From Parvibaculum sp049671045 (lineage in GTDB: Bacteria > Pseudomonadota > Alphaproteobacteria > Parvibaculales > Parvibaculaceae): a DNA stretch of 5,449 nt. The stretch is taken from contig NZ_JBATUH010000081.1 of NCBI RefSeq assembly GCF_049671045.1, forward strand, positions 1 through 5,449, given 5' to 3'. Under the pieces are notes generated by a model. That model was not told the origin of the DNA. It did no database searches and worked only from the letters and a program-made list of their open reading frames with translations. A program made the position numbers and the translations under genes. Position 1 is the first letter of the stretch; every line of letters starts with the position of its first letter. Of this stretch, positions 1-5,449 are shown piece by piece.

Positions 1-920
1 GCTATCTGCAATGCGGGGTGAGCCAGGGGCTTCCCGGCTTCTCCAATCCCGACGACAGGGGCAACTGGGCGGGGATCGACGCTGATTTCTGCCGGGCCGT
101 GGCGGCGGCGGTTTTCGGCGATCCGGCCAAGGTGAAATTCCGGCCGCTCAGCGCGAAGGATCGCTTCACGGCGCTGCAATCGGGCGAGATCGACCTTCTT
201 TCGCGCAACACGACATGGACCATGTCGCGCGACACCTCGCTCGGCTTCAATTTCGCCGGCATCATCTATTATGACGGCCAGGGCTTCATCGTGAAGAAGG
301 CGTCGGGAATTACCAGCGCCGTGCAGCTCAACGGCGCGACCATCTGCACACAGACGGGCACAACGACCGAGCTCAACATCGCCGATTATTTCCGCGGCCA
401 GAAGATGAGCTACAACATCCTCGCTTTCGAGAAGAACGAGGAGGCGCTGGGCGCCTATGATGGCGGCCGCTGCGACGCCTATACGACGGATGCGTCCGGC
501 CTGCACGCGCTGCGGCTGCAGCTCAAGGATCCCTCGGCCCATGCCGTGCTTCCCGAGATCATCTCCAAGGAGCCGCTCGGGCCCGCCGTGAGGCAGGGCG
601 ACGCGCAATGGGAAGACATCGTGCGCTGGACGCTCTTTGCGCTCGTCAATGCGGAAGATCTCGGCGTCACCTCGGCCAATGTCGACGAAATGGCGAAGAG
701 CCAGAGCCCGGAGATCAAGCGGCTGCTCGGCACTGAAGGCGCCTATGGTGAGCCGCTCGGACTTTCGCGCGACTGGGCCGCGAACACGATCCGCGCGGTC
801 GGCAATTATGGCGAGATGTTCGAGCGGAACCTCGGCCTGAAGACGCCGCTCGCCATTCCGCGCGGGCTCAACGCGCTGTGGAAAAATGGCGGGCTGATGT
901 ACGCGCCGCCCATTCGCTGA
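1..920 (+). CDS. aapJ: General L-amino-acid ABC transporter, periplasmic binding protein AapJ (5' partial)
   Basis: This is the solute-binding protein that captures a broad range of L-amino acids in the periplasm and delivers them to the AapQ/AapM permease. The frame is open from the window edge (first full codon at base 3) to the TGA at 918-920, giving 305 visible residues. The family is about 340 residues, so the signal peptide and extreme N-terminus are missing. The GTG at 18 lies inside the conserved stretch YLQCGVSQGLPGFSNP and is not the real start. Family hallmarks are FTALQSGEIDLLSRNTTWT (about 169-225), GTTTELNIADYF, the hinge-lobe segment GGRCDAYTTD (about 462-491), LPEIISKEPLGPAVRQGD, and the C-terminal RGLNALWKNGGLMYAPPIR. 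The Asp of YTTD sits where related polar-amino-acid binding proteins contact the ligand amino group (inferred by motif position). Cysteines encoded at 345-347 and 471-473 may form a disulfide. Assignment to AapJ is firm; substrate range is inferred from the family. Confidence 0.95.
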   Translation, partial: YLQCGVSQGLPGFSNPDDRGNWAGIDADFCRAVAAAVFGDPAKVKFRPLSAKDRFTALQSGEIDLLSRNTTWTMSRDTSLGFNFAGIIYYDGQGFIVKKASGITSAVQLNGATICTQTGTTTELNIADYFRGQKMSYNILAFEKNEEALGAYDGGRCDAYTTDASGLHALRLQLKDPSAHAVLPEIISKEPLGPAVRQGDAQWEDIVRWTLFALVNAEDLGVTSANVDEMAKSQSPEIKRLLGTEGAYGEPLGLSRDWAANTIRAVGNYGEMFERNLGLKTPLAIPRGLNALWKNGGLMYAPPIR

Positions 921-937
921 TGGCGAGGGACGTGTGA
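920..937 (+). other. Five-codon mini-ORF bridging aapJ stop and aapQ start
   Basis: An ATG at 920-922 shares its A with the aapJ TGA (918-920). It reads M-A-R-D-V and stops at TGA 935-937, which overlaps the aapQ GTG start (934-936) as GTGA. The overlaps are seen directly. No Shine-Dalgarno-like purine run precedes this ATG, so any translation would have to come from reinitiation by ribosomes finishing aapJ. It may have no function. Confidence 0.25.
925..930 (+). promoter_or_regulatory. Shine-Dalgarno sequence for aapQ
   Basis: GAGGGA ends only three bases before the GTG at 934. This is closer than the usual five to nine bases, so initiation may depend on coupling to aapJ translation. No better-placed start in this frame keeps the family N-terminus. 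Confidence 0.5.
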
Positions 938-2121
938 CCGGAAAACAAGGCGCAGGCAGGAAGTCGAGCCCGTTGTCGTGGAGCAATCCGCGCCTGCGCG
1001 CAGTGATCTATCAGGTTGCGGCCCTGCTCGCGGTAGGCTTCGCGCTGTGGTATTTCGCGTCGACCGCGCGGGCCAATCTCGAGCGCCAGCACATCGCCTC
1101 GGGCTTCGGCTTTTTCGAGCATACGGCCGGCTTCAGCATCATCCAGTCGCTCATTCCCTATTCGGAAGAGTCGAGCTATGGCCGGGCCTTTCTCGTCGGG
1201 CTGCTGAACACGCTCGTCGTCGGCGCCATCGGGACCGTTCTTGCGACGGCGCTCGGATTTGCGATCGGCGTGGCGAGGCTTTCGCGGAACTGGCTCGTCG
1301 CGCAGCTTGCGGGCGCCTATGTCGAAATGCTCCGCAACGTGCCGCTGCTCCTGCAGCTCTTTTTCTGGTACTTCGCCATATTGCGGCCGCTGCCGGGGCC
1401 ACGCGAAAGCCTGACGCTGATGCCGGGCGTCTATCTCAACAATCGTGGCATCGTGCTTCCCGCCATGGAGGCGACGCATTCGACGCTCGCCATGCTCGCG
1501 GCATTTGCCTGCGGGCTCGCTCTCTCCTTCTTCATTCACCGATGGGCCCGCGCGCGGCGGCTACGGACGGGCAAGGTTTTTCCGGCCGCCCGTGTCAACG
1601 CCGCCATCATTCTCGGCCTGCCGGCGCTCGTCTGGGCTATCGGCGGGACGCCGCTCCGGCTTGAGCCGGCGGTATTCGGCAGTTTCGATTTCGTCGGCGG
1701 CTTCCGCCTCTTGCCAGAGTTCGTGGCGCTCGTTCTCGGCCTGTCGCTCTATACGGCCGCCTTCATCGCTGAGATCGTCCGCGCGGGCATCGCCTCAGTC
1801 AGCAAGGGGCAGACGGAAGCGGCCTATGCGCTCGGCCTCAAGCCCGGAACGACATTGCGCCTCGTCATCATTCCGCAGGCGCTGCGCGTCATCGTTCCGC
1901 CGCTGACGAGCCAGATTCTCAACCTGACGAAAAATTCCTCGCTCGCGGTTGCCATCGCCTATCCCGATCTCGTTTCGGTCTTTGCCGGAACGGTGCTCAA
2001 CCAGACCGGGCAGGCGATCGAGGTCATCGCCATCACCATGGCGGTCTATCTGGCGATCAGCCTCGCCACATCGTTTGCGATGAACGTCTACAATGCCCGC
2101 GTCGCGATCAGGGAGCGTTGA
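934..2121 (+). CDS. aapQ: General L-amino-acid ABC transporter, permease AapQ
   Basis: This inner-membrane permease subunit pairs with AapM to form the amino-acid channel. It has 395 residues, matching the enlarged AapQ type (about 400), whereas HisQ/GlnP-type permeases are about 220-240. A first membrane helix lies near 23-43. The conserved IASGFGFFEHTAGF (54-67) and YGRAFLVGLLNTL (82-94) follow, the latter starting the transporter core. Further hydrophobic helices lie near 86-113 and 135-150. The family-specific insertion, about 150-260, contains two more hydrophobic stretches (about 183-201 and 222-238). The cytoplasmic EAA loop that contacts the ATPase starts at E295 (EAAYALGL, ending in IIPQALR at 312-318). 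LNLTKNSSLAVAI (329-341) is typical of the family. The GTG start at 934 is chosen because it leaves a short basic N-terminus like that of relatives. The gap after aapJ is 13 bases, and the TGA is one base before the aapM ATG, so coupling is likely. Confidence 0.95.
   Translation: MTGKQGAGRKSSPLSWSNPRLRAVIYQVAALLAVGFALWYFASTARANLERQHIASGFGFFEHTAGFSIIQSLIPYSEESSYGRAFLVGLLNTLVVGAIGTVLATALGFAIGVARLSRNWLVAQLAGAYVEMLRNVPLLLQLFFWYFAILRPLPGPRESLTLMPGVYLNNRGIVLPAMEATHSTLAMLAAFACGLALSFFIHRWARARRLRTGKVFPAARVNAAIILGLPALVWAIGGTPLRLEPAVFGSFDFVGGFRLLPEFVALVLGLSLYTAAFIAEIVRAGIASVSKGQTEAAYALGLKPGTTLRLVIIPQALRVIVPPLTSQILNLTKNSSLAVAIAYPDLVSVFAGTVLNQTGQAIEVIAITMAVYLAISLATSFAMNVYNARVAIRER
2111..2115 (+). promoter_or_regulatory. 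Shine-Dalgarno sequence for upstream aapM start (ATG 2123)
   Basis: GGGAG lies inside the last codons of aapQ, seven bases before the ATG at 2123. The spacing is good but the match is shorter than that of the second site at 2135-2140. Together with the aapQ stop one base before the ATG, it supports translationally coupled initiation at 2123. Confidence 0.5.
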
Positions 2122-2122
2122 G

Positions 2123-3217
2123 ATGGCGCGCGGTGGAGGAGCCCAGGTGACGATCGACGGCGCCATTCGCTGGGCGCGGCTCAATCTTTTTTCCAACTGG
2201 TGGAACAGCGCGCTGACGATCCTGGCGCTCTATCTTCTCTGGGTGAGCGTGCCGTCCTTTCTCGACTGGGCGATTTTCGATGCGGTCTGGCGCGGGGAAA
2301 ACCGCGAAGCCTGCATCGGGCCGGGGAAGGGGGCATGCTGGGCCTTCGTCACGGCAAATATCGAGCAGTTCCTTTTCGGGCGTTATCCGGTGGAAGAACG
2401 CTGGCGGGTGATGACGGCCTTCGTGCTCGGCGTTGCCGGGCTCGTGCCGCTGCTTATCCCGCGCGTGCCGGCGAAGCGTTGGAACGTCATCTATCTGGCC
2501 GTCGCCTATCCGCTCATCGCCATTGTGCTGCTGGCGGGCGACAGGCCTGGGCTTGTCGGCGTCGATACGGACCTCTGGGGCGGTCTTCTCGTCACGCTGG
2601 TCGTCGCGGTGACGGGGATCGTCGCTTCGTTCCCGCTCGGCATTCTGCTTGCGCTCGGGCGGCGTTCCGAGATGCCGGTCATCCGCGCGCTGTCCATCGT
2701 CTTCATCGAGTTCTGGCGCGGCGTCCCGCTCGTCACCGTGCTCTTCATGGCGAGCGTCATGCTGCCGCTCTTCCTGCCGGAAGGCGTGAGCTTCGACAAT
2801 CTGCTGCGCTGCCTCATCGGCGTCGCGCTTTTCTCCTCGGCCTATATGGCGGAGGTCGTGCGCGGCGGATTGCAGGCCATCCCGCGCGGACAATATGAGG
2901 CGGCGCGCGCCGTCGGCCTCAGCTACTGGCAGACGATGGGGCTCATCATTCTGCCGCAGGCGCTTCGCCATGTGATACCCGGCATCGTCAACACCTTCAT
3001 CGGCCTCTTCAAGGATACGACGCTGGTTCTCATCGTCGGAATTTTCGATTTTCTCGGGCAGGTGCGGGCGCAGCTTTCCGACGCCATGTGGGTGACGCCG
3101 CAGGGAGCGGCGACGGCTTATATTTTCGCGGCACTGGTCTACTGGATTTTCTGCTTCGGCATGTCGCGCTATTCGGTCTTCATCGAAAGGCGGCTCAATG
3201 CCGGCCGCGTGAGGTAG
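2123..3217 (+). CDS. aapM: General L-amino-acid ABC transporter, permease AapM
   Basis: This is the second inner-membrane permease subunit, paralogous to AapQ in its C-terminal half. From ATG 2123 it has 364 residues; known AapM proteins are around 380. A first membrane helix lies near 29-50. A predicted periplasmic loop carries C64 and C72 before the family signature FGRYPVEERWR (85-95). Helices follow near 97-113 and 121-138, then the core, beginning DLWGGLLVTLV (150-160) with LGILLALGRRSEMPVIR. FIEFWRGVPLVTVLFMASVMLPLFLP spans about 194-219, and SSAYMAEVVRGGLQAIPRGQ leads into the EAA loop at E259 (EAARAVGL, ending ILPQALR at 276-282), which docks on AapP. An alternative in-frame GTG at 2147 has a stronger Shine-Dalgarno sequence and would give 356 residues. 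An ATG at 2093, inside aapQ, is rejected. The function is firm; the start is not. Confidence 0.93.
   Translation: MARGGGAQVTIDGAIRWARLNLFSNWWNSALTILALYLLWVSVPSFLDWAIFDAVWRGENREACIGPGKGACWAFVTANIEQFLFGRYPVEERWRVMTAFVLGVAGLVPLLIPRVPAKRWNVIYLAVAYPLIAIVLLAGDRPGLVGVDTDLWGGLLVTLVVAVTGIVASFPLGILLALGRRSEMPVIRALSIVFIEFWRGVPLVTVLFMASVMLPLFLPEGVSFDNLLRCLIGVALFSSAYMAEVVRGGLQAIPRGQYEAARAVGLSYWQTMGLIILPQALRHVIPGIVNTFIGLFKDTTLVLIVGIFDFLGQVRAQLSDAMWVTPQGAATAYIFAALVYWIFCFGMSRYSVFIERRLNAGRVR
2135..2140 (+). promoter_or_regulatory. Strong Shine-Dalgarno sequence for alternative aapM start (GTG 2147)
   Basis: GGAGGA is followed six bases later by GTG (2147-2149), in frame with aapM. This is the best Shine-Dalgarno match at any start in the window and lies inside the reading frame of the upstream start. 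Either 2147 is the true start, or both are used, giving proteins that differ by eight N-terminal residues. Confidence 0.5.
3211..3215 (+). promoter_or_regulatory. Shine-Dalgarno sequence for aapP
   Basis: GAGGT overlaps the end of aapM, including the first base of its TAG stop, and lies seven bases before the ATG at 3223. It fixes the aapP start against the longer open frame extending back into aapM. Confidence 0.6.
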
Positions 3218-3222
3218 AAATC

Positions 3223-3972
3223 ATGTCGTCAGAAGCAAGGCCCGCCATCGCGATCGAGCATCTGCACAAATGGTTCGGCGATTTCCATGTGCTGAGAGAT
3301 GTGAGCCTGACGGTGCGCGAGGGCGAGCGCATCGTGATCGCGGGGCCTTCGGGCTCCGGCAAATCGACGCTTATCCGCTGCATCAATCGGCTCGAAGCGC
3401 ATGACGAGGGGCGGATCGTCGTCGACGGGATCGAGCTTACCGAAGACCTGAAGCGCATCGACGAGGTGCGCCGCGAGGTCGGCATGGTCTTTCAGCAGTT
3501 CAATCTTTTTCCGCATATGACGGTGCTGGAGAACTGCACGCTCGCGCCGATCTGGGTGCGGGGCCTGCCGCAGGAGGAGGCGGAGGCGGCCGCCATGCGC
3601 CTTCTCGAGCGCGTCCGCATTCCGGAGCAGGCGCATAAATATCCCGGCCAGCTCTCGGGCGGGCAGCAGCAGCGCGTCGCCATTGCGCGCGCGCTTTGCA
3701 TGAACCCGAAGATCATGCTTTTCGACGAGCCGACCTCGGCGCTCGATCCGGAAATGATCAAGGAAGTTCTGGACGTGATGGTGGGGCTCGCCAATGACGG
3801 CATGACGATGATCTGCGTCACGCATGAAATGGGCTTCGCGCGAGAGGTCGCGGATCGCATTGTCTTCATGGATCAGGGCGAGATCGTGGAGGAAGCGCCG
3901 CCTGCGGAGTTTTTCACCGCGCCGAAGAGCGAGCGGACAAAGGCGTTCCTCGCGCAGATCTTGCGCGGGTAG
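3223..3972 (+). CDS. aapP: General L-amino-acid ABC transporter, ATP-binding protein AapP
   Basis: This cytoplasmic ATPase powers import through AapQ/AapM. It has 249 residues, close to the usual size of HisP/GlnQ/AapP-type subunits. The ATPase core is intact: Walker A GPSGSGKST (41-49), Q-loop VFQQFNLFPH (89-98), ABC signature LSGGQQQR (144-151), Walker B IMLFDEP (164-170) with catalytic E169, D-loop SALD (172-175) and switch histidine H201 in VTHEMGFA. The C-terminus (EIVEEAPPAEFFTAPKSERT) is typical of polar-amino-acid transporter ATPases. The start at 3223 is five bases after the aapM stop, behind a Shine-Dalgarno sequence. The frame stays open upstream to 3088, but that part lies within aapM and would add 45 residues unrelated to the family. 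It is the last gene of the operon, facing the GNAT gene across a 51-base gap. Confidence 0.97.
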   Translation: MSSEARPAIAIEHLHKWFGDFHVLRDVSLTVREGERIVIAGPSGSGKSTLIRCINRLEAHDEGRIVVDGIELTEDLKRIDEVRREVGMVFQQFNLFPHMTVLENCTLAPIWVRGLPQEEAEAAAMRLLERVRIPEQAHKYPGQLSGGQQQRVAIARALCMNPKIMLFDEPTSALDPEMIKEVLDVMVGLANDGMTMICVTHEMGFAREVADRIVFMDQGEIVEEAPPAEFFTAPKSERTKAFLAQILRG

Positions 3973-3990
3973 AGACGTTGCCCGAAGACG

Positions 3991-4015
3991 CGGATGGCTC
4001 GAACAAGCCGGACCG
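3991..4015. terminator. Weak imperfect inverted repeat in the convergent gap; possible bidirectional terminator
   Basis: GGCT (3996-3999) can pair with AGCC (4006-4009) around a six-base loop. This is extended across a small internal loop by CGG (3991-3993) pairing with CCG (4013-4015). It sits between the stops of aapP and the convergent acetyltransferase gene, where a shared terminator would be expected. There is no T-run on either strand and the stem is short, so an intrinsic terminator is only weakly supported. Rho-dependent ending is equally possible. Confidence 0.25.
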
Positions 4016-4023
4016 TGACTGAG

Positions 4024-4536
4024 CTATTCGTCGAACTCCGCTTCCGATTGCCCATAGGGCGTGAAGCCGGCGCGCTGATAGAGCCTGAGCGCGCGAGGAT
4101 GGTCGAGCGTGCAGGTCTGGACGATGAGGCGCGCGGGATGCCTCGCCCATGCGAGCGAGATCGCCTCGCCAAGGAGGAAGCGGCCAAGACCTTCGCCGAT
4201 CCGCTCGGGGATGATGCCGAGGAAGGAGAGTTCGGCGTCCGGCATGCCACGGAAATCGAGTTCGGTGAATCCGACGGGCGCGCCGTCGAGATAGAGCACG
4301 TATATCTCGACATTATCGTCATGGACGATGGATGCGAGCTCCTCGTCCGAGAGCTTCCGGCGGCTCACCCAGGCATAGTCGCGGCCGACCGTGTCATAGA
4401 GATAGCGGTAGAAATGAAGCGGCGGCTTCGATGCGCGCAGCAGTGCGCAGGCGCCGCGCGGGCGCGGTGTGGCGAGCAGGCGCGGCTCGGCACGCATTTC
4501 GAGATGGGTGACAATCGTCTTGTGCCGCTTGCCCAT
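4024..4536 (-). CDS. GNAT-family N-acetyltransferase
   Basis: This predicted cytoplasmic enzyme would transfer the acetyl group of acetyl-CoA to an unknown amine acceptor. It has 170 residues from ATG 4536, a normal single-domain GNAT length. The N-terminal part has FYRYLYDTVGRDYAWVSRRKLSDEEL (42-67), then the strand pair VEIYVLYLDGAPVGFTELD (76-94). Motif A covers about 102-125 (LSFLGIIPERIGEGLG, 103-118), with the pyrophosphate-binding glycines G114, G116 and G118. Motif B is HPRALRLYQRAGFTPYG (146-162). The first position of the usual Q/R-x-x-G-x-G/A motif is I113. The open frame continues upstream to 4668 but overlaps sseA and does not look like protein of this family, so 4536 is preferred. 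A weak Shine-Dalgarno sequence, GAGCGGA (complement of 4542-4548), precedes it. It lies 43 bases downstream of sseA on the same strand, so cotranscription is likely. The substrate cannot be named. Confidence 0.88.
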   Translation of the reverse strand: MGKRHKTIVTHLEMRAEPRLLATPRPRGACALLRASKPPLHFYRYLYDTVGRDYAWVSRRKLSDEELASIVHDDNVEIYVLYLDGAPVGFTELDFRGMPDAELSFLGIIPERIGEGLGRFLLGEAISLAWARHPARLIVQTCTLDHPRALRLYQRAGFTPYGQSEAEFDE

Positions 4537-4579
4537 TATTGTCCGCTCTGCCCATGTTCCACCGGCGAGGGCGATGCCA

Positions 4580-5428
4580 TCAGGCTTCGACGGGCATGCC
4601 CTTGACCGCGCCCCACTCCGACCATGAGCCATCATAGACCGAAGTCTGCCGATGGCCGAGCACCGCAAGGCCGAGCGCGAGAATGCAGGCGCTGACGCCC
4701 GAGCCGCAGGTGGTGATGACAGGGCGGGAGAGGTCTATGCCGGCGGTCTCGAAGAGCGAGCGCAATTCGACAGCGGGCTTCAGCGTGCCGTCCGCCTGAA
4801 CGAGTTCGGCCGAGGGCAGGTTGTGGCTGCCGGGTATGTGCCCACCCTTGAGGCCGGGCCGGGGCTCCGGCTCCACCGCGTGGAAGCGGCCGCGGCTGCG
4901 CGCGTCGAGCACCTGTTCGGCGCAGGTCTCGATATTGCGAAGCATCGCCTCGCGGTCGCGCAGGAGAAGCGCGTTGCGCCGCGCGGTGAAGTGGCGGGCG
5001 CTCGCATGCGAGCGCGCATCACTGAGCGGGCGGCCTTCAGCCTTCCACTTCTTCAGCCCGCCATCGAGGACGACGACATCCTCATGGCCCATGACCCGGA
5101 ACATCCACCAGACGCGCGGCGCGCTGAAGAGCCCCGCGCCGTCATAGACGACGATGCGGTTGCCATCGCCAAGGCCGAGGGCGCGGACGCGCGCGGAAAA
5201 CTTCTCGGGGCTCGGCAGCATGTGCGGGAAGGGGCTCGACGTATCGGCGATCTCGTCAATGTCGAAATAGACCGCGCCGGGAATGTGCTCGCGCTCATAT
5301 TCGGCGTGGGGGTCGCGCTGCGATTGAGGCATGTACCAGGAGCCGTCGACGATGCGGATGTCAGGCGCGTCGAGCCTCTGCGCCAGCCACTCGGTGCTGA
5401 CGAGCGGGCTTTCGGTCGATGCGGGCAT
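4580..5428 (-). CDS. sseA: 3-mercaptopyruvate sulfurtransferase (rhodanese family)
   Basis: The enzyme transfers sulfur from 3-mercaptopyruvate, via a cysteine persulfide, to cyanide or thiol acceptors, linking cysteine breakdown to sulfane-sulfur supply. It has 282 residues, the normal two-rhodanese-domain size. The N-terminal inactive domain spans about 8-135, with VSTEWLAQRL, HIPGAVYFDID (48-58) and VVVLDGGLKKWKAEGRP. The C-terminal catalytic domain spans about 160-280, with DARSRGRF (175-182), GGHIPGSHNLP (195-205), the active-site loop CGSGVS with C241, and YDGSWSEWG (265-273). The CGSGV loop points to mercaptopyruvate rather than thiosulfate as donor, since thiosulfate sulfurtransferases usually have CRKGV. 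The residue after V is Ser where Thr is usual. The ATG at 5428 is supported by a good Shine-Dalgarno sequence and by a family-like N-terminus. No signal peptide is seen, so it is probably cytoplasmic. Confidence 0.95.
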   Translation of the reverse strand: MPASTESPLVSTEWLAQRLDAPDIRIVDGSWYMPQSQRDPHAEYEREHIPGAVYFDIDEIADTSSPFPHMLPSPEKFSARVRALGLGDGNRIVVYDGAGLFSAPRVWWMFRVMGHEDVVVLDGGLKKWKAEGRPLSDARSHASARHFTARRNALLLRDREAMLRNIETCAEQVLDARSRGRFHAVEPEPRPGLKGGHIPGSHNLPSAELVQADGTLKPAVELRSLFETAGIDLSRPVITTCGSGVSACILALGLAVLGHRQTSVYDGSWSEWGAVKGMPVEA

Positions 5429-5432
5429 GTTG

Positions 5433-5439
5433 CTTCTCC
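5433..5439 (-). promoter_or_regulatory. Shine-Dalgarno sequence for sseA
   Basis: The minus strand reads GGAGAAG here, with the GGAG core seven bases before the sseA ATG. It confirms the start at 5428. Only ten further bases upstream are in the window, so no promoter can be judged. Confidence 0.65.
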
Positions 5440-5449
5440 GGATCAGAGC

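Noticed and set aside
18..920. GTG at 18 as the start of aapJ
   Set aside because: The frame is open to the window edge and the residues before it (YLQCG) continue the conserved N-terminal strand of the family, so the gene is truncated by the window.
868..1539. 223-residue open frame on the minus strand opposite aapQ
   Set aside because: It is antisense to a well-conserved permease gene, its composition is rich in Arg, Glu and His, and it resembles no family. Long antisense frames are expected in GC-rich genes.
2093..2122. ATG 2093 as the aapM start
   Set aside because: It lies inside the end of aapQ, and both starts at 2123 and 2147 have better-placed ribosome binding sites.
2108..2971. 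287-residue open frame on the minus strand opposite aapM
   Set aside because: It covers nearly the same DNA as aapM and is dominated by Arg, Asp, Glu and His with no hydrophobic core, as expected for the reverse of codons for membrane residues.
3088..3222. N-terminal extension of aapP back to 3088
   Set aside because: It overlaps aapM by 130 bases and its residues do not fit an ABC ATPase. The ATG at 3223 has a Shine-Dalgarno sequence and the normal family N-terminus.
3994..4605. 203-residue open frame on the plus strand downstream of aapP
   Set aside because: It is the complement of the GNAT gene, which shows clear acetyltransferase motifs on the minus strand.
4537..4668. Extension of the GNAT gene upstream to 4668
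   Set aside because: The extra 44 residues overlap the 3' end of sseA and have no family-like features; the ATG at 4536 gives a normal GNAT length.
1..5449. Mobile elements, CRISPR arrays, tRNA or other RNA genes, and phage remnants
   Set aside because: Nearly every base lies in a conserved metabolic or transport gene with uniform codon use, and I saw no repeats, inverted-repeat ends or cloverleaf structures.

Overview
The window reads as ordinary chromosomal DNA from a high-GC alphaproteobacterium. A Hyphomicrobiales/Parvibaculum-like lineage is my best guess, from the strong resemblance of the transporter proteins to rhizobial Aap components and the GC-rich third codon positions. No rRNA or other taxonomic marker is present, so genus is not claimed. 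Coding density is very high, and the only gaps between genes are 13, 1, 5, 51 and 43 bases.

Region 1 (1-3972, + strand) is the general L-amino-acid ABC transporter operon aapJ-aapQ-aapM-aapP. It encodes the periplasmic binding protein (5' end cut off by the window edge), two large paralogous membrane permeases and the ATPase. AapJ captures amino acids in the periplasm, AapQ/AapM form the channel, and AapP drives import with ATP. The tight junctions imply one transcript with translational coupling. The promoter lies outside the window.

Region 2 (3973-4023) is a 51-base convergent gap with a weak imperfect inverted repeat that could act as a poor bidirectional terminator.

Region 3 (4024-5449, - strand) holds a likely two-gene operon read right to left: a 3-mercaptopyruvate sulfurtransferase (sseA), then a GNAT-family N-acetyltransferase 43 bases downstream. 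Only 21 bases upstream of sseA are visible, enough for its ribosome binding site but not its promoter.

I found no convincing previously undescribed system, mobile element, RNA gene, CRISPR array or phage remnant. The points most worth a second look are small in scale: a five-codon ORF bridging aapJ and aapQ, two competing starts for aapM each with its own Shine-Dalgarno sequence, the very short aapJ-aapQ gap, and the placement of a sulfur-transfer gene pair next to an amino-acid importer.
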